This document shows, piece after piece, positions 49,607 to 58,337 of a stretch of DNA of 64,000 nucleotides. The stretch is from CAVQFD01 sp963724695. GTDB lineage: Bacteria > Acidobacteriota > Vicinamibacteria > Vicinamibacterales > CAVVIG01. The DNA lies in the NCBI GenBank assembly GCA_963724695.1, contig CAVRVW010000003.1:186001-250000 (forward strand). Direction: 5' to 3'. Position 1 is the first letter of the stretch. Each line of letters opens with the position of its first letter. A model generated the notes under the pieces. The model made no database searches, was not told where the DNA came from, and worked only from the letters and a program-made list of their open reading frames with translations. The translations under genes were made by a program, and so were the position numbers.

Positions 49607-50554
49607 ATGCGCCGGCTCCCCCAGCCTGCACTCCTCGCGGCTCTTGTCTTCATTGCGACCGCGTTCGGCTGCGGCCGTGAGTCCGGCCCTGTCGCGCCTG
49701 GTCCCACCTCCACGCGCGTTGCCGCCCCGGACGCCACTCCCGCTCCGTCTGCGCCGCCGCCGCCGATTCCGTACGTCGCTCCGGAGACGCTCGTCGGGGC
49801 TGGAGACATCGCGATGTGCGGCCGGGGAGCCGAGGAGACGGCGCGCCTGCTGGACGCGCTGCCAGGCACCGTCTTCACCACCGGCGACAATACGTACCCA
49901 ACCGGATCGGCGCGCTCCTTTCGCGATTGCTACGAGCCGACCTGGGGCCGCCACAAACATCGAACACGTCCCTCGCCGGGCAACCACGACTACGGGGAAC
50001 CGGGCGCGCTGCCGTACTTCGAGTACTTCGGGCCCAACGCCGGCGACGGGCGCGGGTACTACAGCTACACGCTCGGGGCGTGGCTGATCCTGTCGCTCAA
50101 CAGCAATGTCGACGCCGGCGAGGGCTCTGCACAGATGCGTTGGGTGGATCAGGAGATCGGCGCCCATCCGAGCCGGTGCGCGCTCGCGTACTGGCACCAT
50201 CCCGTGGTGACGTCGGGCCCGAACGGCGACAACCCGCACATGGGCGCGATGTGGCGGAAGATGGCGAGCGCGGGCGTCGATGTGGTGGTGGCCGGCCACG
50301 ACCACATCTACGAACGCTACGCGGAGATGGACGATCATCTCGGGCCGGCGCCAGGAGCTGGCCCCCGACAGTTCATCGTCGGCACTGGCGGTGCCATGCC
50401 CTACGATCTCGTGCGTCTTCAGCCTTTGAGCGAGGCGCGGTCCTCGGTGCTCGGTGTCCTGCAGCTGACGCTCCGGCACGACAGCTACGACTGGCAGTTC
50501 GTCAGCGTGCCCGGCGCGGGGTTCCACGACGCCGGCACCACGAGCTGTCACTGA
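49607..50554 (+). CDS. Lipoprotein metallophosphoesterase (purple acid phosphatase-like)
   Basis: The 315-residue product has a lipobox (IATAFGC, Cys at residue 22), a Pro/Ala linker and a calcineurin-like phosphoesterase domain. The metal-binding blocks are complete: VGAGDIA, FTTGDNTYP, SPGNHDYG, YWHHPVV and VVAGHDHIYER. The order and the GDNTYP form match acid phosphatase type 7-like bacterial enzymes. It is anchored to a membrane facing the periplasm. It precedes the DUF4956 operon by 90 bp and may belong to its phosphate-related theme. Confidence 0.9.
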   Translation: MRRLPQPALLAALVFIATAFGCGRESGPVAPGPTSTRVAAPDATPAPSAPPPPIPYVAPETLVGAGDIAMCGRGAEETARLLDALPGTVFTTGDNTYPTGSARSFRDCYEPTWGRHKHRTRPSPGNHDYGEPGALPYFEYFGPNAGDGRGYYSYTLGAWLILSLNSNVDAGEGSAQMRWVDQEIGAHPSRCALAYWHHPVVTSGPNGDNPHMGAMWRKMASAGVDVVVAGHDHIYERYAEMDDHLGPAPGAGPRQFIVGTGGAMPYDLVRLQPLSEARSSVLGVLQLTLRHDSYDWQFVSVPGAGFHDAGTTSCH

Positions 50555-50644
50555 ACTCGCATCGTCGCCCGGCACTGCACGCCTTGGCGACAATCTCGAC
50601 ACGCGCCACACAATCCTGCACGCAGCACACCTCAACCGCGGCAC

Positions 50645-51499
50645 ATGCCTTGCCCCGAACGACCCGCAATGGCCTCCGTGTGCCCGCCGGCTGACGAAAC
50701 CGTAAACCGCTCGACGAAATCGTCAGCGCTCAGCCCGACCCTGATCGGCATTGGTGTGACCGGTGTGCTCGGCGTCGTGCTTTTCAGCACCAGGGCGCTG
50801 GCGGCGGCGGTGACGGCCTTGCCCGCCGTCAGCGATGTGCTCGGCGTGTCCAGCGCCGACGCCGGTCCGGGCGCCGGCCTGGTCGTCGAGAGCCTCCGCC
50901 TCGTGGGCGCGGCGCTCATCGGCGTGCTCGTGACGTTCGTGCAGCGTCACACCCGCAGGGGCGCGCCGCTCAGCCGGTCCATGGAGCAGGCCCAGGTGCT
51001 GCTCTGCCTGGCTGGCGCACTCACGATGATGCTCATCGGCAACTCGCTGCCGCGCGCATTCGGCATCGCCGGCGCCGCCAGCATCATTCGCTTCCGCACA
51101 CCCGTCGACGACCCGCGCGACGCGGCCGTCCTCTTCCTGCTGATGGCCCTCGGCATGGCCGTCGGACTCGGGGCCCCGGGCGTGGCCTTCGCTGGAACGC
51201 TCTTCATCGGGGCCTGCCTGGCGCTGCTGCCCCAGGATCATGTCGAGCGCGCGCGCACCATGCACGTGCTCATTGTCGCGGCGGGCGACCAGTTTCCGGG
51301 AGACCACGTGGCCCGCGCGTTTGCCGACTGCGGCATCGGTGTCGAGCCCGTCGAGATCTCCACGACCGAGAACGCAGCCGTCCGCTATCGTGCGTCGCTG
51401 TCGCCGTCCACGTCCCTCGAATCGGTCAATGCCCAGCTCATGGATCCGCGCATTCGGTCGATTGTCTGGCAGGCCTCCAAGAAGGACCTGGTGGCGTGA
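50645..51499 (+). CDS. DUF4956 membrane protein
   Basis: The 284-residue product has four membrane segments (about 30-50, 82-100, 118-140 and 165-190) and a cytosolic C-terminal domain. The signature AFGIAGAASIIRFRTPVDDP and AAVLFLLMALGMAVGLG define DUF4956. This family is usually found next to a polyphosphate-polymerase-like VTC protein and a CotH kinase-like protein. The GTG of the PLD gene overlaps its stop (GTGA). An internal ATG at 50669 is an alternative start. Confidence 0.87.
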   Translation: MPCPERPAMASVCPPADETVNRSTKSSALSPTLIGIGVTGVLGVVLFSTRALAAAVTALPAVSDVLGVSSADAGPGAGLVVESLRLVGAALIGVLVTFVQRHTRRGAPLSRSMEQAQVLLCLAGALTMMLIGNSLPRAFGIAGAASIIRFRTPVDDPRDAAVLFLLMALGMAVGLGAPGVAFAGTLFIGACLALLPQDHVERARTMHVLIVAAGDQFPGDHVARAFADCGIGVEPVEISTTENAAVRYRASLSPSTSLESVNAQLMDPRIRSIVWQASKKDLVA

Positions 51500-52368
51500 G
51501 GCGCGCAGCGACGGACCAGGTCGTGATCGCGCCGGAGGCGCGGCGCCGCGCGGTGATTGACATCATCGATGGTGCACGACGCCGCCTGCGGTTGTCCGTG
51601 TTCCGCTGCGACGACCCCGAAGTGGTCCAGGCGCTTGCCGACGCCGTTCGACGGGGAGTGAGGGTCGATGCGCTCGTCACCAGCCGGGCCAAGGGACCGA
51701 AGGCGACCTTGCGCCTCCTGTGTCTCTTGCTGGAGCGGATAGGCGTGCGGGTGGTGCGGTACCGCGACCGGACCACGAAATACCACGGGAAATACATGGT
51801 CGTTGACGACGATGTGGCGCTCGTCGGATCGATCAACCTGACGCGCAAGTGCTTCGACAAGACGTCGGACTTCGTGGTCATCAGCAGGGACACGCGGGTC
51901 GTGTCGGCGCTGACCGCGCTCTTCGACGCGGACTGCCGCCTCGCGCCGACGCCTTCGCTCGGCACCCTGGCCCCCCGCGTCATCGTCGGCCCTGACTACA
52001 CGCGCGCGCGCGTGCTCAAGATCCTTGGCGCCGCCCGCCGGAGCATCTGCATCATCGACCGCAAGCTCGGCGATGACGAAGTGCTGCAGGCGCTCGTCGC
52101 GAGGGCCCGGGCCGGCGTGGACGTCAGGATCGTGCAGCAGAAGCGGGTGGCCGGGCTCGTCTCACACGGCCGGCTCGTGATCGTAGACGCGCGAACGGCC
52201 ATCGTCGGCAGCATGGCGCTGTCGCCTGGTCACCTCGATCACCGGCGCGAGGTGGCGCTCGTCGTCGAAGATCGAGCGGCGGTCGACGAACTGGTCCGAT
52301 TCTTCGACAACGCTTCGGCAGACGTCCACCCGAGCGGCGTCGCCGTCCTGGCGGAGTCGGTGGCATGA
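51496..52368 (+). CDS. Phospholipase D-like protein with degenerate second HKD motif
   Basis: The 290-residue product holds two PLD half-domains. The first has a full motif (YHGKYMVVDDDVALVGSINL); in the second the lysine is Arg (SHGRLVIVDARTAIVGSM). PLD enzymes need both halves for catalysis, so activity may be altered. No signal peptide is seen, so it is probably cytoplasmic. The GTG start overlaps the DUF4956 stop and its own stop overlaps the porin start (ATGA), so all three are translated together. Confidence 0.83.
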   Translation: MRRAATDQVVIAPEARRRAVIDIIDGARRRLRLSVFRCDDPEVVQALADAVRRGVRVDALVTSRAKGPKATLRLLCLLLERIGVRVVRYRDRTTKYHGKYMVVDDDVALVGSINLTRKCFDKTSDFVVISRDTRVVSALTALFDADCRLAPTPSLGTLAPRVIVGPDYTRARVLKILGAARRSICIIDRKLGDDEVLQALVARARAGVDVRIVQQKRVAGLVSHGRLVIVDARTAIVGSMALSPGHLDHRREVALVVEDRAAVDELVRFFDNASADVHPSGVAVLAESVA

Positions 52369-53591
52369 GGCGCATCTGGCTGGCGGCATGCCTGGTATTC
52401 GCAGGAGAGTCCGGCGTCTACGCGCAGGCCCCCGAGTTCGGGATTGCCGAGCACCCACATGTGCGGTTCGGAGACGCCGTCACCCTCGATGTTCTTGGGC
52501 GCTTCGACCTGACGGCGCTCAATCACATCGACCGGAGCGAAGAGTCCGGCTTCGAGATCGAACGGCGGCGCATCGGGGTGTCGGGCGACGTCCTGGGCGT
52601 GATCCGGTTCGAAATCGAGCGCGAGCTCGAGGACGCGGCGGACCCGTGGCGTGATGCGTGGGTGGGGGTCACGCCCGCAAAGGCGTGGCTGGCACGGGCG
52701 GGGAAGTTCAAGGTGCCGTTCAGCCGGGCGCGGACGACGAGCCTGACCAAGCATGCGTTCGTCAACCGGCCGCTGGCGTCAGAGGCCCTCGCGCCAGGGC
52801 GGCAGATCGGCGTTGGCCTCGAGGGGGAACTGTTCGACAAGGTCATGACCGTCGAGGTCGGCGGATTTCGAGAGTCGGCGGCGCCGGCCGTCGTTGGGTC
52901 CGATGGCCGATGGAGAGAAACTGCGATTGGCGCTGTTCGGGCAGGCGCGCGGCCGTTCCGCTCGTGGCTGCGCCCCCTGAGGAACGTCGAGCTCGCGGCG
53001 GCGGCGACCGTCGGGCAGCGCCCCGAGTCGCTCGACGGCGTCTCGGGGCGTTCGTCAACGGGCGAGACGACGTTGTTCCCTGAGGTGTACGTGAGCGGGC
53101 GCCGGTTGAGGACCGGGGCCGAGGTGTCGTGGTCGGAGGGCCCGCTCGACCTGTCCGGTGAGTACTTGCGCGTGGCCGACCAGCGCCGGGCGCAGGGGAT
53201 CAGGGGCGAGGACCTGAGCGATCTCGTGGCGGACGGCTGGCATGTCTCCGCGGCGTGGCGTGTGTTCGGGACCGGGCGCGAGCGGAGCCGGCCGTTCGGG
53301 TTCGCGCCGCTCGAAGGCGGCGCCGGCACGCTCGAGATCGTCGGCCGCGTGGAGGCCCTCAAGTTCCGCAGCGCCACAGCCGTGGGCCCTGCGCTGCGCA
53401 ACCCCAGGGCCGCGTCTCTCCTGGGCAACGCTGACCACGCCATGACCTTTGGCGGCAACTGGTACTTCAGCCGCTTCGGCCGTCTTCAGTGCAACGCCAT
53501 CGGCGAGCGCATCGAAGACGCCCTTCGCAGTCCGGTTGGATCCGACCGGCGGTTCTGGACCGTCGTGACGCGGCTCCAGCTGCATCTTTAA
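52365..53591 (+). CDS. Outer-membrane porin-like protein (OprP/O type)
   Basis: The 408-residue product has a signal peptide (MRRIWLAACLVFAGESGVYA) and beta-barrel features like those of phosphate-selective porins O and P: VTLDVLGRFDLTALNH, FEIERRRIGVSGDVLGVIRF, GKFKVPFSRARTTSL and PEVYVSGRRLRTGAEVSW, ending TVVTRLQLHL. The barrel is on the short side. Its ATG overlaps the PLD stop. A link to phosphate is suggested by the family name and neighbours but is not shown by residues here. Confidence 0.78.
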   Translation: MRRIWLAACLVFAGESGVYAQAPEFGIAEHPHVRFGDAVTLDVLGRFDLTALNHIDRSEESGFEIERRRIGVSGDVLGVIRFEIERELEDAADPWRDAWVGVTPAKAWLARAGKFKVPFSRARTTSLTKHAFVNRPLASEALAPGRQIGVGLEGELFDKVMTVEVGGFRESAAPAVVGSDGRWRETAIGAVRAGARPFRSWLRPLRNVELAAAATVGQRPESLDGVSGRSSTGETTLFPEVYVSGRRLRTGAEVSWSEGPLDLSGEYLRVADQRRAQGIRGEDLSDLVADGWHVSAAWRVFGTGRERSRPFGFAPLEGGAGTLEIVGRVEALKFRSATAVGPALRNPRAASLLGNADHAMTFGGNWYFSRFGRLQCNAIGERIEDALRSPVGSDRRFWTVVTRLQLHL

Positions 53592-53614
53592 CCTCCGCTT
53601 CCACGCGATACACG

Positions 53615-54932
53615 ATGATGCGACGTCTGGTGTTCGGCTTGACTGTGCTCTTTCTGAGTGTGGCTTCGTCGGCGGGCGCCCAACCGGACGCCGACTTCTT
53701 CAGCGACGTCGAAATGGGCGAACTGCGGCTCTACCTGCACCCGAGAGACTGGCGGGCGCTCAAAGACGACTACCTCGAGAACATCTACTACCCGGCTGAC
53801 GTGCAGTGGAAGGGTGCGCTGACGTCCAACGTGGCCATTCGATCGCGTGGCGCGGGTTCCCGCAGCAGCACGAAGCCAGGCCTGCGCGTCGACATCGACT
53901 ACTACTCGGCGGGCCAGGAGTTCCTCGGGCTCAGGTCGTTCGTGCTCGACAACAACATCAGCGACGCCTCGCTGCTGCGCGAGCGCCTCAGCATGCACTT
54001 CTTCGCCAGGATGGGGCTGCACGCGCCCCGCGAGCGCCACGTCGTGCTGTATGTCAACGACGAGTTCGCGGGCGTGTACGCCATTGTCGAGTCGATCGAC
54101 AAGCGGTTCCTCGCCAGGGTGTTCGGTGGGAAGCCTGGCCACATCGAAAACGACGGGCACCTCTTCGAATACAAGTTCAGGTTTCCGTACCTACTTCTCG
54201 TATCTCGGCGACGATCTCGACGTCTACGCGCAGCTGTTCGAGCCGAGGACCCGCGAGCACGACGCGCCGGCCGACTTGTGGGGCCCGTTGGAGGAGTTCA
54301 CGCGGCGCCTCGAAGAAGATGCTCCGCTCGGATTTGTGGCCTCCATCGAGCCCTTCATCGATCCGCGGCAAGTGGTTCGATATCTGGCTACGGAGGTGTT
54401 CCTCGCGGAGTTCGACGGCCTGTTGGGCCACTGGGGCGCCAACAACTTCTACGTCTACCGGTTCGAGGGCTCGACCCGCATGCACCTCCTCCCGTGGGAC
54501 AAGGATCAGACGTTCCGATCAGCGAACCACTCGATCTGGCGGAACGTGGACCAGAACGTGCTCGTGCGCCGGCTGCTCGAGGTCCCGGCCCTGCGTGCGA
54601 CGTACCTCGAGGCGCTCGGCGAGGCCGCCAGCATCGCGGACTCGCTCGTGGGCCCGGACGGCGAGCCGGCGAACGACCGCGAGGCCACCGACGTGCGAGG
54701 CTGGCTGCGAGGAGAGATTGAGCGTGAGGCCGGCCAGATTCGCGAGCTCGCGAAAGCGGATCCGTACCGCTGGCATGCGCCCGGGATGTTCGACCAGGAA
54801 GTGGAGCGGCTGCTCGAGTTCGCCGACGCCCGCGGGCCATTCGTGATGTGCCAGGTCCAGCAGGCACGGAATCCCTCGAACGAGACCGAGTGCACGGCCC
54901 CGGACCGGCTCACGGTCTTCGCGCCCGAGTAG
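53615..54932 (+). CDS. CotH kinase-family secreted protein (one frameshift)
   Basis: The protein of about 438 residues has a signal peptide (MMRRLVFGLTVLFLSVASSA) and a CotH domain: YPADVQWKGALTSNVAIRSR, FVLDNNISDASLLRERLS, and the phosphotransfer motif LLPWDKDQTF preceded by HWGANNFYVYRF. An extra T near 54183 shifts the frame in EYKFRF-RTYFSYLGDD. Spore-coat CotH phosphorylates proteins; bacterial relatives outside spores are secreted and often sit beside DUF4956. It is last in the operon, 23 bp after the porin, and convergent with the next gene. Confidence 0.86.
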
Positions 54933-55391
54933 CTAGAACCTGAAGAGCGGCCGTCCGTTGGCCAGGCCCGGCCACGGGATGCCGGCCAACATGACGGCCG
55001 TGCACAGCGCGAAGCTGATGAAGCGGCGCCGCCGGCGGGCCGCCGTCGTCTTCGCGGTCATCGCCATCACCCTTCCGACCCTCACCAGCACGATTGCGCC
55101 AACCATCGCGAGGATGTGCTCGACGGTCCAGAAGCGCAGCGCGGGATTGCGCATCGCCGCGCCCAGGTCGTTCATGCCTTCGGTCGTGAATGGGCTCAGC
55201 CCGAAGTAGAGAACGAGGCCGAGGAGCACCTGCAGGTCGAGCGCCAGCATGAAGAGCGTGTCCCACCACTTGCCCTGAAGGCGTTCGAGGGAAACCGATC
55301 GGTCGAGAAACGCGTTGAGCGTCGCGCAGACCGCCAGGAGCAGGGCGATCCACCGCAGCCAGGAGTGCATGGTCAGAACGGTCGTGTACAT
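54933..55391 (-). CDS. Small four-helix membrane protein
   Basis: The 152-residue product has four predicted membrane helices (about 12-28, 45-65, 85-105 and 125-145) and reads MYTTVLTMHSWLRWIALLLA, WWDTLFMLALDLQVLLGLVL, RFWTVEHILAMVGAIVLV and GIPWPGLANGRPLFRF. A His in the first helix and another in the third could bind heme, as in small cytochrome-b-like proteins, but there is no clear family match that I can name. Its stop abuts the CotH stop. Confidence 0.75.
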   Translation of the reverse strand: MYTTVLTMHSWLRWIALLLAVCATLNAFLDRSVSLERLQGKWWDTLFMLALDLQVLLGLVLYFGLSPFTTEGMNDLGAAMRNPALRFWTVEHILAMVGAIVLVRVGRVMAMTAKTTAARRRRRFISFALCTAVMLAGIPWPGLANGRPLFRF

Positions 55392-55498
55392 CGCGCCACC
55401 CCGGGGGCGACCCCGGGACGTGCGCGGGTCGCTGCCTACGGCTGTTTTTTCTGCTTGACCGACCTAACTGGTCGGAGTTAAGCTCCCACTACTGAAAC

Positions 55499-55513
55499 TG
55501 AGACTCAATCTCA
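55499..55513 (+). promoter_or_regulatory. Possible Fur-type operator upstream of the FecA-like gene
   Basis: TGAGACTCAATCTCA is an imperfect palindrome with TGAGA/TCTCA ends, like Fur boxes of the TGAGAATnnnTCTCA form. It lies in a stretch where ACTGAAACTGAGA and CAATCTCAATCTCA overlap, and about 150 bp before the receptor start. A second perfect inverted repeat, CCGACC-TAACT-GGTCGG, lies just upstream (55459-55475). Confidence 0.4.
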
Positions 55514-55661
55514 ATCTCAAATTCCCCCGCCCGGCTGCGCCAAGAGCCGTCGGGTACCAGAAACGCAGCCCCGGGAACCAAGGGGTCCGCGGAGCAGGAC
55601 GCATCGGGTCTCCACAGTGTAGCTGGAGTCCTCACTGTGTCGGACCGCCGAGGAGACGGAC

Positions 55662-58265
55662 ATGACGCGCAAGGCCAGACGCAAGCACCTCTCACAGCAG
55701 CTGTCGGCCCGGCGGGTGCTGGGCCCTTGGGCCAACCTGGGCGCCCTGGGCGCTCTGGGCGCCCTGACCGCGACCGCGACGCTCGCAAGCCCACGGGCCG
55801 CCGCCGCGGCTGCCGTCCATGACGTGCGCACCGATCCGCGCCTGAGCGTCATTCACGACGCGCTCCAGGGGCCGTCCAGGGCGCGGCTGGCGACGACCCG
55901 GCGCAGCGCGGCCGACGCCGCTCAAGAACGTGCGGCGGCGCTCGTGACGAAGACCTTCGACATCCCGTCCGGCCCCCTGAGCTCGGTGCTTGCGGCCTTC
56001 GAGGCCGCCACGGACCTGACGATCGTGCCGTCCTCGCCATCGATGGGCGCCATTACGTCGCCCGGCGTGACCGGCACGATGACCATCGAGCAGGCGCTCG
56101 CCGTCGTCACCGAAGGGACGAGCGTGACCTTCCGGTTCACTGCGTCCAATACCGTGTCGCTCGAGTTCCGCATCGACTCGCAATCAGTGGAAGTGACCGG
56201 CAACGCGCCCACGGCCATCATCTCGTCGCCGAAGTACGTCACACCCTTGCGCGAAGTGCCGCAGACCATCGAGATCATCCCGCGGGCCGTCTTCGAAGAG
56301 CAGGGCGCGACCACGCTCAGCGAGGTGCTGCGCAACGTGCCCGGCATCAGCATCCAGGCCGGCGAGGGCGGCGGCGCCTCGAGCACGTCCGGCGACATGT
56401 TCAACATGCGCGGCTTCAACGCCAGCAACAGCCTCTTCGTGGACGGCGTGCGCGACGACGGGCTGATTGCGCGTGACGTGTTCAACCTCGAGCAGGTCGA
56501 AGTCTTCCTCGGGCCGACCGGCTCGGACGTGGGCCGCGGCAACGCCGCCGGCTACGTCAACATGCAGACGAAGGTCCCGACGCTCGACGCGAATTATGGC
56601 GTCAACTACGGTTTTGCCTCCGGAGAGGCGGGCCGTCTCACGGTGGACGTCAACCAGCCGCTCACGCTCGGTGAGCCGGGCAGCTGGATGCGGCAGACGG
56701 CCGTGCGCCTGAATGGGCTGTGGCAAAACGGCGGGGTGCCGGGCCGCGACATGGTCGACAACGAACGGGCGTCGTTTGCGCCATCGGTGGGTCTGGGCAT
56801 CGGCACGCCCACCCGCGTGTCGCTGGCCGCTCAGTTCATGCGGCAGGACAACCTGCCCGACTACGGCATCCCTGGCGCCGCCTGGTCGGAGCCGCTCACC
56901 CCGACGGCCGTCCTCTCGACCAAGCCGGTCGATCAGACCAACTACTACGGCAGCTCGTCCGCGTACGATTACGACCTCTCGACGCAGGATACCTACACCC
57001 TGCGGGTCGAGCACGACGTCAATGCCAACGTGACGCTTCGCAACCAGACCCGCTACAACAAGACCCATCGCGAGGCGGTCGTCAGCGCGCTCGGTGCTTT
57101 CGCGCCGGCGACCGAGACCGTGGCCATCCTGCGGCAGGGCAACGACCGCGAGAACAGGATCACGTCGAACCAGCTGACCGGGGTGGCTCGCGTCGGCGGC
57201 GCAGGCCTGTCGCATGCCCTCAGCGGTGGACTCGAAGTCTCCGGCGAAGAGCAGTACGCGCCCACGCTGGCAGGCATGGGCGTTCGCGCACCGGTGAGCA
57301 TCTACACGCCGAACCCGGACGACCCGATCGTGGGCTACGACCCCCAGCGGACGCTGGGCTTCTCGGAAGGCCGCACCGAGACGGCGGCGCTCTTCGTGTT
57401 CGACACGGTGGAGCTCTCGTCCCGCTTGCAGTTGAGCGGCGGGATCCGCTGGGAGCACTACGACACCAACTACCGGGTGGTGGCTATCACTGGCGCCGAG
57501 ACGACCGGCGCGGCGGCAGCGGACAATCTCGTCAGCGGCAAGGCAGGCCTCCTCTACCGCTTGTCGCAGAACGGGAATGTCTACGTCTCGTGGGGATCGT
57601 CGCTGACGCCGCCTGGCACGGCCAACTTCACGCTCAGCACGCAGCCGGGCAACCAGAACAACCCGAACGTCGAGCCGCAGAAGTCGGTCAACTTCGAGGT
57701 CGGCAGCAAGTGGGATCTCTTCAACAACCGCCTGTCCCTGACCGGCGCCATTTTCCGCACGCAGAACGAGAACGTGATCTACACGGTAGATGCCACGGCC
57801 GTCCCGCCGCTCTTCAACCAGGACGATGCGCAGCTCGTCAGGGGCGTCACGCTGGCGGCCGTCGGGCAGCTCTCGCCGCGGTGGCAAGTCCTCGCGAGCA
57901 TGGGCTACCTCGATACGTCGCTCGAGACGCAGGCCTCGGCCAACAACGGCAACCAGCTGATCCTGACGCCACCATTCTCGTCGAGCGTGTGGACGACGTA
58001 TCAGCTGCCGTTCAGGCTGACGGTGGGCGGCGGGCTTCGCTTCCAGGATGCGGTGTACGTGAACGCGGCCAACACGATCCGCGTGCCGTCGTACAGCATT
58101 CTCGACGCGCTGGTCGAGTTCGAGGTCACCCAGAACCTTGGGCTCCGGCTGAACCTCTACAACCTGACCGACGAGGTCTACATCCGGAGCATCAACAACA
58201 ACGGGAACCGCTACAACCCGGGCGGTCCCGTGTCGGCGCTGCTGACGGCCACCACGAGGTTTTAG
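55662..58265 (+). CDS. TonB-dependent siderophore receptor with N-terminal STN signalling domain (FecA-like)
   Basis: The 867-residue product has a long basic signal sequence and a linker (to about 95), then an STN domain (about 100-170; FDIPSGPLSSVLAAFEAATD, MTIEQALAVVTEGTSVTFRF). The plug shows VPQTIEIIPRAVFEEQGATT, DMFNMRGFNASNSLFVDGVR and RGNAAGYVNMQTK; the barrel ends NRYNPGGPVSALLTATTRF. STN domains pass a signal to an anti-sigma factor such as FecR. No fecI/fecR pair lies within this window. The reading frame is intact. Expression is probably iron-controlled if the Fur-like site is real. Confidence 0.92.
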   Translation: MTRKARRKHLSQQLSARRVLGPWANLGALGALGALTATATLASPRAAAAAAVHDVRTDPRLSVIHDALQGPSRARLATTRRSAADAAQERAAALVTKTFDIPSGPLSSVLAAFEAATDLTIVPSSPSMGAITSPGVTGTMTIEQALAVVTEGTSVTFRFTASNTVSLEFRIDSQSVEVTGNAPTAIISSPKYVTPLREVPQTIEIIPRAVFEEQGATTLSEVLRNVPGISIQAGEGGGASSTSGDMFNMRGFNASNSLFVDGVRDDGLIARDVFNLEQVEVFLGPTGSDVGRGNAAGYVNMQTKVPTLDANYGVNYGFASGEAGRLTVDVNQPLTLGEPGSWMRQTAVRLNGLWQNGGVPGRDMVDNERASFAPSVGLGIGTPTRVSLAAQFMRQDNLPDYGIPGAAWSEPLTPTAVLSTKPVDQTNYYGSSSAYDYDLSTQDTYTLRVEHDVNANVTLRNQTRYNKTHREAVVSALGAFAPATETVAILRQGNDRENRITSNQLTGVARVGGAGLSHALSGGLEVSGEEQYAPTLAGMGVRAPVSIYTPNPDDPIVGYDPQRTLGFSEGRTETAALFVFDTVELSSRLQLSGGIRWEHYDTNYRVVAITGAETTGAAAADNLVSGKAGLLYRLSQNGNVYVSWGSSLTPPGTANFTLSTQPGNQNNPNVEPQKSVNFEVGSKWDLFNNRLSLTGAIFRTQNENVIYTVDATAVPPLFNQDDAQLVRGVTLAAVGQLSPRWQVLASMGYLDTSLETQASANNGNQLILTPPFSSSVWTTYQLPFRLTVGGGLRFQDAVYVNAANTIRVPSYSILDALVEFEVTQNLGLRLNLYNLTDEVYIRSINNNGNRYNPGGPVSALLTATTRF

Positions 58266-58268
58266 AGC

Positions 58269-58297
58269 GCTTTTCACGTTCGTCTGTCGCGTGAAAA
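58269..58297. terminator. Hairpin between convergent receptor and AsmA-like genes
   Basis: Arms GCTTTTCACG and CGTGAAAAGC, each 10 nt, enclose a loop of about 9-10 nt, in the short gap between two convergent stop codons. The A/T tracts inside the arms allow it to work as a terminator in both directions, although no long T-run follows. Confidence 0.6.
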
Positions 58298-58337
58298 GCC
58301 GCTGTCGTCCTTGGGCGCTTGGTTCTTCGAGACTGCT

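Noticed and set aside
56184..58277. Long minus-strand open frame opposite the FecA-like receptor.
   Set aside because: It is a G+C-driven shadow of a well-supported gene, with no ribosome site or family motif.
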